A DNA stretch of 64,000 bases from Syncephalastrum monosporum B8922 (GCA_000697355.1 JNEN01001205.1:98997-162996); one strand, 5' to 3'; counted from the first letter of the stretch, positions 12,534 to 25,910 are shown. Numbers and translations are program-made. Notes: generated by a model not told the origin, from the sequence alone.

Positions 12534-14251
12534 TTCTTCATTTATGTACATACATTCACTAAACCGCTTACCGCACCACAGTCTTTTTATTCCTTTTATT
12601 CTTCTTTTTGTGTGTACTGACCTTTTCGCGTCTTTTCCTCTATTTGTATCAGCTTCACATTTTACTCGCACCTTTGCTCAGAAGCTGCCACGCCTTGATC
12701 ACGACGCCCACGAGTAGAGCGCGCACGATATGCAGGAAAAGACGGAAACTGAAGTAGTCAAACTAGACACATGGCACAAGAACACGACACGTATTCGACA
12801 TGCAATGTATTGCTGATCATGTCGGATGTTTTGCGCAAAGCTGCGTGGGTGAGCAGAACCTGTGAAGGAGAATCGCCACATATTGATAGTTTATCTACAT
12901 GTCACCAAAATCTCGTCATGCGCGTCCTCAGTAATCTACTATTTTCCCATAGGACTATTTAAGCCGCTTCATACATATTCATGCTACCGTTTTCAAGTCG
13001 CGTGTTGATCATAGCAGGTCACCTACGTCTAGAGTGAGATAGAGAGAGAGAGAGAGAGAGAGAGCGAAAGAGCGAAGTGGGAAGAAGGCCTGTTAGGGAT
13101 GAAGAAATGGAGCCTCATGTTTGCTACATGCTTTATATATCCATGCCAGCTATCCAACAATGATGCTGCAGGCATCCATCTTTTAAATAGATACGGTATA
13201 CATTCGGACAATGCGCGAAATGGATACTCGTCAAATCTCGTTTTGCCTCTTCCCACATAGCAATTTAACTATGAAGCTACTGGCCCGATGGTTTGGCCCA
13301 CTACGTACACGTTGGCCATCACTAATCGACTCGCCCGACCCGTAGTATGTACCTGAAACGGCTTACCTATCGCTCCTCTATTCCAAAATGTCTGCAATTG
13401 CCGCTTTCATTGAAAATGCACGAGACTCTGGGCCCCTCTCTGTCATCCGCTGTAGCTGATATGAGAAATATGCTCCGCACGCCATTACTGTTCGTTTGAC
13501 ACATGCTGCTAAATAACGCATAAGATAAACTTTTCCAGACGTACATATTCATCAGGGAAGGAGAGAGAAGCTCCAGCGAGAACGGTTTATGCGCATTGCC
13601 ATACGACAAAGCTTTACCAAAACATCTATTGCATTTGTGGCAATTTTGTCATAATCGGATATCATTACACATAACATAAAGGGTTCATATGAAAACATGG
13701 AGTGACTTTCTTACTGGCGCAATATCTGTGGCAGTCGGTAACAGTACGATACTGGGATGTGGAAGGTTGGATGACCTCCGGTCCTAGTAGAATTACGACA
13801 ACCCTAGAATGCACTACGCCTTAAGCAAACCCCCCAAAGTATGACAATGACTTTTCCAAACCAAGATTATCCTTTCATGCGACAACAAAATATTTAAGCT
13901 TCGTGCGACCATGGCAAAGAAGAATGTTGCAATGCGTGCGATGTGTTCATTATCGCCCGGCACCTGAGCGGTTTTCAGTCTGATGACTGTTGACGCGCTG
14001 CCGTCGATGAGCTTTCCCAGCTTCAGCAATAATACGAAGTCTCAAGTACTATTTCGAGGTGAAAAAACAGAATTTTTCATTTCCTTTCAAGGCGTATGTA
14101 CAGTGTAATCTATTAAACACTTTGGTATAAACCAGACGTGTGCATGATCGAAGGTAGGTGTCTGTGTGTGAGGAGAGGGAGGGGAAGATAAGCAAGGGAT
14201 GAAAAAGGAAGATGTGAGTGTGGAGTCGTATAGAAAAGATTCCTTTTGATT
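12534..14251. other. Gene-free interval with AG microsatellite
   Basis: About 1.7 kb between the RRM gene and the kinase 3' end. It contains an (AG)n microsatellite at about 13034-13064. Short open frames are present, but none shows a domain, good codon use or splice partners. The right end, from about 14110, is the likely 3' UTR of the kinase. Confidence 0.45.
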
Positions 14252-16545
14252 TTAGGGAGGAGAAGAGAGGCGAGCAGCCGAGGTGGGCGTGGCAGAGACG
14301 GGAGGAGTAATGCCGTTTGATTGAGGTTGCCCAGCGATGGAAATATTTTGGCCTGCAAGTTTTTTACCCTTGAGCATGTTCTTGAGTGCGCGCAAGGCAA
14401 ACACAGTCAGACCGATACCGGCCCAGTCTTCGTCCTGCAACTCGCGGATATCTCCGACTGTCATGATATCCTGATTCTTCAACTTTTGAATCCACTCGCG
14501 TGCCTTATCCGAGCTGCGATGCGCCGCCGTTGCACAGTCCTGGACGAACACTTCAATGTCCGTGTCATCCGAATATTCTTCCAGAATGCGTGACATAAGC
14601 GCGTCACGCGCTGCCGGTGAATCGTGGTGCTCCTCTGGGGGCAGCGAAGGCGTTGGGGCTGGCGTTGCGGTGGGTGGATGAGATGCAGAGGAAAGCAACG
14701 ACTCCTCGCTGGACGAATTTTCCACCTTGGCTTCTGCGTCACCCCTTCGCTGCTGGAGCTCATGAAGACTGCGCACGGCTTCCCGGAAGCGAGTCTCATT
14801 AGCACGGGCCAAACTCTCGTAAGTCTCGCATTTGTTCTCTATCTCGCGCGCATGCTCGTTGGTCCGCTCCAACTCGCGGCGCGTCTGTTCGAGTTCTTCG
14901 CGGATCTTGTCATTCTCCGCATGATAGTCCGTCTCTCTCCGCCAGATCGATTGACGCGCTTGTTCTTTCTGCTCCGAGTCGCTCGGTTTTTCCAGATCTC
15001 TCAGGATACGGTTGATCTCCTTGGTGATGTGATGCTGGTACCGCTCGGGCAAGACTTGCTCATCAATCATCTCCCGTACGACCTGCTCAGCCGTGTCTGT
15101 CTCGACGTTGAAGTCAAACTTGACAGAAAGCTTATCCAAGCCCTTGAACACGACTTGCATCGTAAGATGCACGTGGGCTGGATCAGCTGCGAGCAGGACG
15201 ACATCGGGTTCCACCGCGAGGAAAGAATGCTCCAGAATCTCTTGAGCCGACATTCTGAAAGCATCCAAATATGAGACGGATACTACTCGCTTTTCTGCCT
15301 CGCCTACCTATCCTCCTCGGGGCCCAAACAGTTGGCAATGATGTTCAGAACTTCGGGGTTTTGAACCTTTTGTAGACAGGCTGGCTTTACACCGGAGGAC
15401 ACTTTCTTGAAGATCTATTCCATAAAAGACAGGGTGAGTCAAGAGACTGGTAGGGATGGATTCCTATTTACCTGTGCCGGATTGGAACATTCCCCGTAAG
15501 GATATTCACCCGTAGCCATTTCCAAAAGACACATGCCAAAGGCATAAATGTCTACCTTTTCGCTATAACCTTGTTCCTCATACATCTCCGGAGCCATGAA
15601 CTCGGGGGTACCAATAATGGTGTACTTTTTGCCCAACTTCATTTCGGCTGTACCCATGTCACCGATCTTGACTTCGCCATGTGCGCCATTGATGAAGATA
15701 TTGTCGCACTTGATATCGCGATGAATAATCGGAGGGTCGTAGCCGTGCAGATAAACCAGGCCCTTGAGGATCTGACGAGACCAGCGCTTAACGATCTTGA
15801 TATTGGGCAGGCTGAGTTTGCGGATATACTCGCGCAGGGTGCCGGAGGTCATGAGCTCAGTGATAAAGACAAACTCGTTCTTCTGGAACCAGGCATCATG
15901 GAAAGCAATGATGTTTGGATGGCGCACAGACTTGAGGATTTCAATCTCATGGCCGAGATCTTTGTTGTCCGGAGTTGGAGTTGCCTTTTCGAAAGAAAAA
16001 GAAGGCGACGGGAGGTGATATTTTAGTAAGCGCGGAGTATGTGAACATACGCAACGACATACCTGCATAGTATTCCACGCCACTTCATAGCCTTCCTCCC
16101 TGTCGATGGCCTTGTAGACGACCTTGTAGGCGCCCTTGCCAAGAAGGGTATTGAGGCGCACATAGCGCTCGTTTTGCGATATTTCAACCACCTTCTCAGA
16201 GTCGTGTGATTTCGACTGATCAATGATCTCGTGGGTATGGGACATTGACAGACCACCAAACTGATCGCTCTTTGGATTGACCGACCGCACCGTGCCGGAC
16301 AAATCAGAAGAGTACGAGTTGTACCCTTGATCTTCTGAGCCATCTGCCGAAGCCGACGACGGAGAAACCGAATCCCTGCGAGGCTCGCCAAGGGAGGATG
16401 ACTGTACCAACGGCGCATAGTAATTGCGATACCCGTCAGCTTCATCGTCTCCTTCAGCGAGGTTGAAACTGACGTGCTGCTGGTGCTGGTGCTGCTGTTG
16501 CTGGTGCTGTTGCTGCTGGTGCTGTTGCTGAGAAGCGTCTGACAT
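14252..16545 (-). CDS. WNK-type serine/threonine kinase with C-terminal SAM-like region
   Basis: Protein kinase of 701 aa; exons 16063-16545, 15472-15984, 15308-15414, 14252-15254. The N-terminus is a Gln/His repeat then a Ser-rich linker. The kinase domain covers about residues 126-395. The usual subdomain II lysine is absent (EVAWNTMQ), while a lysine sits in the glycine loop (GKGAYKVVY), the WNK arrangement. HRDIKCDNIFI and GTPEFMAPE are present; the DFG motif reads DMG. After the kinase comes a region like the WNK/OSR1 C-terminal fold (VKFDFNVETDTAEQVV, residues ~430-490), a coiled coil, and a SAM-like segment near the end (QDEDWAGIGLTVFALRALKN). WNKs act in osmotic and ion signalling in animals; the role here is inferred. 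Intron 15985-16062 is 78 nt and stopless, so retention would keep the frame. Confidence 0.88.
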
Positions 16546-19036
16546 TGTACTTTAGCGGGTAAACGAACGAGTGCAGAGATTGTCCAGGAGTGGCTGTGAT
16601 TACAAGTGTTGCTGTTGCCGTTCTTTTCTTAGATGGTATTGGCTTCTTGTTGCGTAGAGTGGAAACTGCCTGACCGTAGAATAGCCAGGCGATGTGGAGT
16701 TTGTGGAAACACCACGATACGCAGAAAGCTTCAGAAAGTTGGGGGGAGTTGAGGAGAAGGGAGCAAAAGAAATTGATTAAACAAAAAGATTTCTGACGAC
16801 AAAAAAAATTATTGTGGGCGGCCCGCGCTCGCTCTCTCTTTTCGCTTTTGGCCTCCTTCGCTGGTCTGATCGGTCTTACAAAAAAAAGGACCACTCGCGG
16901 ATCCAAGCTCTAATGAAATAAACAACCGAACAGAAACACCACCTGTATTTTATCCTTGTTAATGGATGTGAGAATATGCTAATCTATCAGCTCTTGCACA
17001 TGTTGAAATTACTTCCCATACATCTCAAAGCTTGCTCGCGGAACGGCGTCACTCGACACGACAATCTGGCGTTGTGTAACATTCCTCGGTCTTTACTTTA
17101 TTCTTTCGCCTTCATCGCGCTTGTTCTAACGCACGCACCCAATAAACAGCTTTAATTGCTGTAGTCCAGCCACCAAACTTACCATCGCCGACTGGCGGCC
17201 CCCCCCCCTCCTCCCTCTTCTCTCCCGCGGCCTGGATCGAAGGCGACAATTGATGACTAAGACATGCACCGTAGCAGCCACAAACAACAACATCATACAA
17301 CCCTTCGCCAACATCGTTGCTTAGCACCTGTGTGGCTCCATGACGCCATCCATTCTCATGATATAGCTGTTAAACAATAGTCGGGCAGGCTGGGGAATAA
17401 AAAGCGGGGTACGAGCTCGCTGCGAATTGCCTCATGATGACAAGTTGCTGTTATAGATTGGATCTCGTATTACGCTACGATGTCCTTGTGCTTGAAATAT
17501 CCTCCCTATGCTCATAGACAGAAACAAACTCATTCTTCACAGAAATTCTCTCCTATGGCAATATGACTCAGGCACCACTGCTCTTGAAGGCAAAGAGGAA
17601 GTCCGTGCATATTTGGGGCGAAACCTAATTAAACCAAACAAAACAAAGACACGAGAGAATAGAAGACAGTTCACGTACAATCAGTCGTAGCAGTGGGAGC
17701 CCGTCCCGATCGTTACCTGACACTATTAAGATCAGACGCCAACTGTGGAATTTTATGATGCGCAATCCAGCGAGTGACCACCATGATTCTCCTTGTCGCT
17801 CCATATACCGGAACGTTAAAATGCAGTGTAAAAGCGATAGACCTGCGTGCGAAAAATAGACGTGAAAGAAAGAAAAAGAAACATCCAGGGACTCGCATTT
17901 GTCTTCTTGGTGTGCGCCACCATCAATATGACACTGTCGAATTACTCTTTTGTTTGTTGTTTGTTTACTCGCCTAACTCTCTTGAGGAGCAAGCCATCCC
18001 TTCAAGCGTTTTTAGATCAAAGATTCGTACGCTCAGCTTTGAGAACGCATGAGCTTATTTCGGTCGGAGGTCCTCGGTGCTACGTCTATTCCTCGCGATT
18101 GTGTCATGAGTGGCTGTGTGACACTGATAAGACAACACGTCTTGTATAGGTCCAATCTGGTTCGTCTTCTCACGCTACTATACACACGCATTTTATCATA
18201 CATGCTTCCACATTCATATTTGGATAGTTGGTGTTTCCTGTGATGTCTCAATATATCTAGAATCAGCGCCATTTGTCGTGAAGCGCGTCGCAAATAGGAC
18301 AGATTTTCGTCGATAATTATAGATGGACTTTACTGTATGCGATTATCTCCATGATAATATAATAGCAAATCTATGAATTCTTGGCAACAGCTCCTGGATC
18401 CACTGCCCGGGATAACTAGTCGGTGCGAGCCCCTCAACGAAGGTACTCCTGAATCTATGTTTCGGCGACCCGATCAGGGAGCTGACAACCATGCCAAACT
18501 ACTGCTTATATGTTTATGATCGCCTTTTGTTTTTGTCAACCGCGTGAGATGAGAGTGCTACGCCCGAAGAAACATAGGAAAGGCTTCTACGACTACGTGG
18601 ATAATCGGGAATACAACGTAGTATATGCCATCTATACTCACACATTCTATTTAAGATAAATCCGAAATATTTATGGCTATTGCGGTGCTAGAGTAGCATT
18701 ATGGCGATCTTCTCGAAATATATCACCGATTATGCAGCTTAACTGCTGTTTGTCTTCTTTTTCAAGGAAGATGTATCGTTTATGGACTATGAACACGATC
18801 GAATAATATCACACCGAAGAGATAACGGCTTCCAGAAAAGGAACTCACGTATCTGTTATTCACGCATGTGACTTCTCCTCTCACCGTGCGGTATTGCGCG
18901 GACACGCTGAGGGAATTCTTTAAAAGAATGAGGGGGACAAACATAGCTCTCGAGTAATACAAAGCTCCCTCGGATTCAGTGCCAAAGTTGTTGCCTCTGC
19001 CCCTTTCTTTTTTCTCCTCTCTCTCCTTTCTTCTCA
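16546..19036. other. Gene-free interval between divergent kinase and arrestin genes
   Basis: About 2.5 kb between two divergently transcribed genes, so it should hold both promoters. The left 350 bases are the probable 5' UTR of the kinase. A C-run lies at about 17201-17210, and a GC-richer patch is visible at 18380-18490. The last ~60 bases are a pyrimidine-rich leader ending at the arrestin ATG. I see no credible coding region or RNA gene. Confidence 0.4.
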
Positions 19037-20753
19037 ATGCCTCTTGTCACGCTCGATATCCACACTGAGCCAGAATCCATCCAAATTTTCGGAGACGACG
19101 CCACCTTACCTGAAAATTCGACCACACTGCGTGGTTACGTCGAACTGCGTCTCACACGACCGGTGCAGCTCAAGCAGATCACTGTGCAGCTCGAAGGCCT
19201 TGTACGCAGCATTGTATGCAGTGATATCCCACGGTCACAGGAAGAAGATGACAAGGCTGTCGACGGGTTACTGAACGACCCTCGAATATGGCCATCTTCC
19301 ATTCTTTACAATGGCCGGAGCAGCAGCTTGAAACAATTACCCTTGATGGATCGAATGTCCCGGCGCGCACTGCACACCGCTCAGGGCTACTCAACCGCAA
19401 CACGTACTATACTACGATATCGAACCCACTGCCTACCGGAACAGCAGCCAGCCAAAACAATTGTTGCAGGTGTCACACGCTGGCCGTTTGCCATTCGTAT
19501 CGATAACCTACAACAGCTACCTCCATCCCTTCATCAGCCACTCCATTCTGTTCGCTATGAGATATCAGCCAAATTGCAGCTCGCCTCCTTCCGCGAGAAA
19601 GTTCGGGTCACATGCTGGAACCTTTCTTTCCGTTTGGCACGCCGATCCATAAATGAAATATCCTCACCCGACACCACAGCTGAGCTTGATCCAGAGTCCG
19701 TGGACGACGATATACTTGGCAGACATAGCAGCAGTCATGAAAGCTCGGGTAGCACGGGCAATATGAGCAGCAGCAGTAGAAGCCACGACGACGATCCGCG
19801 CATACTACAGCAACAGCCAGGAGAAGCACGTAAAAAGCGACCAAACCATCTCTTCCACATTGTCCGATCAATTAAGGTCTATCGACACACATATGCCAGT
19901 TTGCAATTGCTCATACGCCAACCGAGGGTTCGTTATCGAGGATGCCGACAAGATGTGATCCGTTATGAGGTCAATATGCGCAAACATGCGTGTCTGCAGC
20001 AAGGCAAGTTCGAAGCAATCTGCTGCTTTGAGCCACTCTCTGCACAAGTGATTGTCTCAGCTGTTACAGTCTATCTGGAGCAAACTGAGAGGTACCCGTA
20101 AGTATAAAGAGCCAATCCATGAGGAAGTTGTCTCACACCGGCGCATGCAGTCTACGTGCAGGTAGAGTAGAAGATAGCGAAATACCACTCAATCAAGACT
20201 CCATGGTAGCCCGTGTTAAACGAATTTCTCGTAAGCATCCGTAATTTCTACGAAATGCAAACCAGGCTCATCCCTTATGTTCTATCAGGTACGCGGCATA
20301 CGATCAACGATCAAGGGCAACTCAGTAGATTACGTAAGGAAACATATAAGACACCTTCTTCTCTGGACTCTTTGTATACTGTTTTCCTTACCTCTAAATA
20401 TCTTAGATGTCTCCGTGCAGCTGAATTCCGCACAAGTGGCGCAGGACATCGACATGGAAACATTGAAAATATCTCATAGATTGCGGATGATAGTTCATTT
20501 TGAAGACCGTTCCATGCGCAAAATGTCATTGAGTTTTCCACTGGAAGTGGTCACAGTACCACAGAGTGCGAGAGGTCCCGGCCGACCACGAACAATGCTT
20601 GACCTTGTCAGTTATAGTGGTGGCGATGATGAAGACCAAGGAGCCACTTCCAACGATGGTTTACCCAGTTACCGTGATGTGCTCCATGAAGGCCCGCCAC
20701 CCGCGGCCTTTTTTGACGACGACCTATCCCATCACCCTTCTGTCTTTGTATGA
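19037..20753 (+). CDS. Alpha-arrestin-like protein
   Basis: Cargo adaptor of the arrestin fold that in fungi recruits ubiquitin ligases to membrane transporters. Exons 19037-20097, 20151-20230, 20289-20333, 20407-20753 encode about 510 aa. The N-terminal lobe begins at once (GYVELRLTRPVQLKQITVQLEG). The hinge region has WPFAIRIDNLQQLPPS followed by SVRYEISAKL, the typical arrestin_N pattern. A Ser/Asp-rich insert precedes the C-lobe, which ends with the family-typical TLKISHRLRMIVHF and a final beta strand. The tail contains PSYRDVL, a possible PPxY-like degenerate site. Residues ~75-140 read less like arrestin, and another frame is also open there (19288-19506), so a missed intron pair is possible. 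Confidence 0.75.
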
Positions 20754-21899
20754 TCTTGTAACATGAGTATGTATCTATACCTTTACTTTAACTTAAAATG
20801 TGGCACAACATACCCCAACCGAAGCAAAGCAACTTTGGCGATTTCCCTATACGAAATAGAGGCTATTTGTTTGTATGTTCACCACTATTTTTGATGTCTG
20901 TGTCACAACCCCGCGGACTTCACTTGTGGTTGTGATAGGCACCTGTCCAACAAAGCGGGGTACCAAGTGGTGAAAGGTGGTGAACACAGACTTTAATAAA
21001 TGACAGATGTTTTCTTGACCATATGAGAACTGTAGGTTATGTGCACCTTTCGAGAATGCAGGAGGAGCCGAATATAACAATAGCAAATACAGAGTACATT
21101 AGGGGAATGCAAGGAGTTGAAAACATGCGTCGCGGCCAGTGGTGACCATGCATGCAGTTGCTGGGTTGGCATATGTGCGTCGGCTCCATCAATATGGTGA
21201 TTAGTTTGCGGAATTGCAAGCGTTGGGCCGGGGCCATTTTTCGCCGGCTGGATACATGAGACTCATTATGTAACTGTCAATTAATATACTTTGCAACCAT
21301 TACTTTTGTCACCTTTTTCTTTCGACAAATGACTTCTAGGTATTTTGATGCGAATGATCGTAAAGGCGCTACGTCGACGCACAGTAGCCTACCTTACTAC
21401 ATAGTTTATCCGAGTTGCGGCGAAGTAGACAAAGACTTCATAAAGAAATAAAATCGCGCTATTATAGGGCCCAGGCACAAAGAAAAGCTTGGAGGTTACT
21501 CTATTCAATACCGCCACCACCCGTCCCCAAAGAAAACGAGGCGATCCTGTCACAGATCGTTTTCTGTGCCTCCGCTCCATTCCCAGATGAGGTTAGATTT
21601 TGGGTCGCTATTTTTCATTTTTATAATTAACGCGCTCCGGCGTGACACTAGACAGACGTCGGCAACGCGATGGCCCATATCCGGGGTTTACTTTGGCTAG
21701 AGAGAAACGTGCGTGGTGTCTCGAGCGTCATGAAGCCTTGTGTTTGTTTGTGAGCGCGCACGAATGTTTTTGGTGTACAAAGTTTTTTTTATTACATCGA
21801 CCCTGCACGAATCTTCCTCTTTCCCCTTTTCTTTCATTTCTTTGTTCTTCCTCGTTTTTTACATTCATTTACACCTTCCTTTGCCTAATTTTTTTTAAT
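20754..21899. other. Gene-free interval upstream of the methyltransferase
   Basis: About 1.1 kb. It holds the arrestin 3' UTR, a local hairpin-capable segment (CCCCGC near 20910 against GCGGGG near 20956) and, from about 21780, a T/C-rich leader running to the methyltransferase ATG. No supported gene. Confidence 0.4.
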
Positions 21900-23635
21900 A
21901 TGGGAGCCGTACAGTCCAAGCAGCGTCGACGTCGGGATTCAGCTTCAATGCACGGGGCCGACAGCGGTACGGGTAGCAGCTTTTTCGGCATGTCATCCAA
22001 TGACTCTCAGTCGTCGTCTTCGGTTTCGACAGCATTATCACACTCTCCGCAGCCATACCAGAGCCAACATCAGCATCAGCATCAGCACCAAAACCAGAAC
22101 CAAAACCAGCACCAACACCAACACCAGCATTCAAAGCAACCCCGGCAGCGTACTGTCTCTGCGAGTCGTAGCCGACCGCTGCGTGCCGGTAGTCATACTG
22201 AATTGCCGACACATCAGCAGCCGCCCATACCCACGCGAAGGAAGACATCGACATCCGTGCCAACGGCCCACAGACGTGAAACACAGCAGCATTCGCATCA
22301 TCACCCAGCGCTTCCCTCTATTCCAATACCACTCTTAAATGACAAACATAATCATCACCCGCGGGACTTGCTTCCGCCTTCACCAACAAAGTCACCACCA
22401 CATCAGAAATCGGATTCGAATTACACAGGCGAGCTGCACGAAGATAGCGAGTTCTTACCTGAGAATTGGGAATCTCACGATCGATTTTTTTCGGTAAAAG
22501 ACAACATGCACAAAACGTTTAACATGCATAGCACTTATCATCAACCATGCAGCTTCATTTCGCTGTCAGACGGTTAGTTGGCGAGTAAGTTTCCTTTGTG
22601 TGCAGACACCTTATTTCATTGGAGTACCGCTTACCTTTTAATCAATTGAAAAGCAATGTAACATCGCCGGTACTACCCAAGCTAGTCAAAGGGGCGCATG
22701 TCGCTGAGATTGGATGCGCGAACGGGCCTTGGATCATGGTACGACCTCGAACACCTGTCCGTAAGCAAATCACGCAATGATTGACATTCGCCTGTTTTTT
22801 CTGTAAATCTATATTAGGACATGGCGACACAATACCCCGAATGTAGCTTTATTGGCCTGGACTCTATCGCTACGGGTGTGCTGCCTTCACGTGAAGTAAG
22901 GGCGCTTCCAAATGTACACTTTCAGTCGGTGGATCTGTCAATGCCAGAAAGATTTCCAATCCGGAGCCAAAGTATCGACTTCGTGAGCATCCGCGCCCTA
23001 AGTTTCCGTATTCCTTACAGCGCTTGGCCAGTAATTCTACGCGAAATCGACCGTATTCTGAAACCAGGCGGTATGGTGCAAATTATCGACCCTCATCTTG
23101 CTGTGAGTACTTTGTCTGCGTATAAGGCACGTTCCGCTGATAGAAGATATATCTGCAGCCTTCGGGTACTGTGTTGATTGAGTCATTTATTCAGTCATGT
23201 AAGTTGACATATGACATGTACATAAGCATGATTGTTAATGCCGCCGTAACACGTTATTTCAAGTGCGGCGTGTTACCGAGACGCTCGGGCAGGATTACGA
23301 TTTCAGTCTCCATATCCCTAATATGTTTGACAAGATGGGGTATCAAACCCTTCTCAAACAGAAAGCTGCTGTTCCTCTTGGTAAGTCGCATGAGATGGTG
23401 TTCGCAGCATAAAATTTATTCTTGTTGAACAGGCTCCAGCGGCAAGCTGGGTGAGGAATTCATGGCCATTCTCCTGCGTGCATTTGAAGCCACCCAACAT
23501 ATCTACGGTCCGCGGCTTGGTATGACTGAAGAAGACTACCTACAACGTGCGGAGATGGTATGTGCGCAGTGCGTACAGAACGATTCTACCTTTGATTGGT
23601 ACTGTTATGTCTTTCAAAAAAAGCTGTCAGCGTAA
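21900..23635 (+). CDS. SAM-dependent methyltransferase with N-myristoylation-type start
   Basis: About 464 aa from exons 21900-22516, 22606-22738, 22818-23102, 23159-23198, 23264-23380, 23433-23635. The protein starts MGAVQSK, a good N-myristoylation consensus (Gly2, Ser6). A His/Gln/Asn and Ser/Pro-rich region of about 180 residues follows. The methyltransferase domain begins near residue 215: motif I VAEIGCANGPWIMDMA, acidic residue after the second strand (GLDS), and the post-III motif RILKPGGMVQIID. The C-terminus FDWYCYVFQKK is the usual last strand. This is the fungal class of LaeA-like or TAM-domain methyltransferases; the substrate is unknown. The first donor (GTTTAA) is weak but is the only one I found that preserves the frame. 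The GTATGT at 23558 looks like a donor, but reading through gives the expected C-terminus. Confidence 0.85.
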
Positions 23636-24205
23636 TCCCGCCTCGGATCTTCCTGTTACTGGTTTATCCTACATATACATACTCTATACATATATATATC
23701 CACATTCATCAATACCTTCTCTCCTTAACTATAACATCCAATCCGTCTCAACCCGTGTACCATTCTCTCCTTCTTTTTCATCGCTATAAACACTTTTTCC
23801 CTATGCAATTTTTCCATGTCGGTATCCAAAAGCGAGATACACGTAGACTGGGGCCAATCGGCGTGGCGGTTGTGCGACTCGATGATGGCAATGCTCCACG
23901 CCGATACCACGAGGACAAGAGTCTGACCTCAGGCACAACGCCCACAAAGAATAGTAAACAAACTCACGCGGAAAGCTGAAAGAGATTACGCGGCACTTGA
24001 GAATGCGGAAGTGTGGAAAGAAAACTGCCCCAGGGCCCGCAGCTGGGGTACGACCCGAGGTATGCAGCTGACTGCAGCAGACGACCCGAATGATTGACGA
24101 ACTGACTCACTATCGGAGTTTTGGTATCGATCCCATTTCCATGATTCATTTTTTTCCGTTCTTTTCATTTTTCAACCCCTTTTCCTTCCCTTGACATTCT
24201 ACTTT
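23636..24205. other. Spacer upstream of amino-acid transporter
   Basis: About 570 bases. A TATA-like AT run is at 23680-23700. A GC-rich patch at about 24000-24110 can form a CCCCA/TGGGG hairpin and probably belongs to the transporter 5' leader. No gene supported. Confidence 0.4.
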
Positions 24206-25910
24206 ATGCCTTTGTACGGCGCAACTAATCATGACGACGAAGAACAAATTATCGACGGTGTTACAGTCGTACTGAGCAAGGCGGAACGAGATCTTTTACA
24301 GAGCCATACGCCCGGCTATGGCTCGCGCAGCATTCTCGAGGGCGCTTTCAACTTGGTGAATGCCACCGTCGGCGCGGGGATCATTGGACTCCCTTTCGCC
24401 ATCTATCACGCCGGCCTTGTGTTTGGTGTCATTGTATCAGTTTTTGTGGCGATTGTTTCACAGCTCGGTCTTTACATGCTTATCCTGGCTGGGCAGCGAG
24501 TGGGGATCTACAAATTCGCAACTCTTGTGGAGTATGTGCTCGGACGGCCAGGATATCATTTTTTGAACATCATGCTCCTGGTCCAAGCCGCGGGTGTGAG
24601 CGTCAGTTACTTCATCTGTTAGTAAACCCACCGATCCGTATGCGGGTGTGCATGAATTATTTTATTTATATGTGTGTATTACACTGTAGTGATGGGTGAC
24701 ACACTTCCCGTCTTGCTCGCCCTCTACGTCCCTCAATACAAGATCCTGCACGATCGCACCACCATTATGATCCTATTGTCGACATTCCTGGTAAGCAGCT
24801 AACTTCAACGACTAAATGCTGTACTCATGCCCGATCTAGGTGTTTCCCCTCAATCTCTCCCGATCTATTGGAGCCCTGGCGCGGTGGTCGATTGTCTCCG
24901 TGCTGTGTCTGCCAGTGATCATCCTCACTATTCTGATTCGTGCACCGGCTTATATACCCGAAAACTACCACATTCCACTGACCGTGTTTGGACCTGAGGT
25001 GTTCAGCGCAGTGGGAATCATGGCCTTTGCGTTTGCGTGCTCCCACGTGGGGTTCAACAACTATTTGAGTCAAAAGAACCAATCATCACGCGCCTGGTGC
25101 CTCACGACCGCAACAGCAACCGTCATGAGTTGGACTGTTTCCATGGTATTTGGCCTTGTCGGTTACCTGTGTTTCGGTGATAAGGTCGAGCCGAATCTAT
25201 TTCTGAACTTTGCTCCCAATGACGCTATTATCAACGTTGGCCGGTTTGCCCTGGGTTTTAGCATGATTCTCTCCATCCCGTATGTACTTTTATATATATA
25301 TAGTACCATGTTTAACGCATCTGTTTTTACATTCTATAGGATGGGATTCTATCCTGCGCGAGAAGCCGTGCAGAAGCTGTTGCATTTCGAGACAGCCGAA
25401 CGTCATCCGACCCGTATACAGCATTATGTGGTGACTGTGATCTTGTTTGCAGCCTTGACTTATATCGGCATTACAGTGCGTAGCTTGGGTAAAGTCTATG
25501 CCCTCATTGGTGGTTTTTCCGCCACAAGTCTGGCCTATATTTTCCCGGCCGGCGCCTATCTTGCAACACGCCATATACACGTCGACAAAGCCGTGCTTGT
25601 CTCTTCTCCGAAGCCTTTGATACCCGCGTCGAATTCCATTCCTATCCTTGCAGCTACTGTTGACGATGACGACGCTTCTTCTTTAATATCCTCCTCCCCA
25701 AGCATTTCCTCCACAGCCCCAGTTCCCCATATTGAAACGCCTCTAATCACCCATGCCGATATGAAACGCGCGCCATCCCTCTCCTCCTCCACCGCCACGA
25801 CCGCTTCCTTGCTTCCAAAATCTTCCCTTGCGCTCGATATTGCAGCTGGTCTGCTCATCATATGGGGTTTTGTGGTCATGGTGTTTGCAACCGGAGGCGT
25901 TTTTTCTTGA
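24206..25910 (+). CDS. AVT/SLC38-type amino-acid transporter
   Basis: Amino acid/auxin permease family protein of 507 aa, probably vacuolar like yeast Avt proteins. Exons: 24206-24617, 24690-24790, 24840-25279, 25340-25910. TM1 begins with the family signature around residues 45-60: FNLVNATVGAGIIGLPFA. Other transmembrane segments follow at regular spacing, with YVPENYHIPLTVFGPEVFSA-like and VGYLCFGDKVEPNLFLNF features of the family. A Ser/Thr/Asp-rich loop lies before the last TM. The ATG at 24206 is the first in frame. Intron 25280-25339 is 60 nt without a stop, so the retained form would only insert 20 residues. Confidence 0.88.

Noticed and set aside
14624..15274. 216-aa + strand frame opposite the kinase
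   Set aside because: Antisense shadow of the kinase C-terminal exon; no domain and no separate splice or start signals.
16480..16545. CAG/CAC-rich tract at the kinase start as a CRISPR or satellite repeat
   Set aside because: It is the coding Gln/His low-complexity N-terminus of the kinase.
23596..23979. Open frame proposed as a further exon of the methyltransferase
   Set aside because: Reading straight through the GTATGT at 23558 gives the expected C-terminal strand FDWYCYVFQKK and a stop at 23635, so no extra exon is needed.
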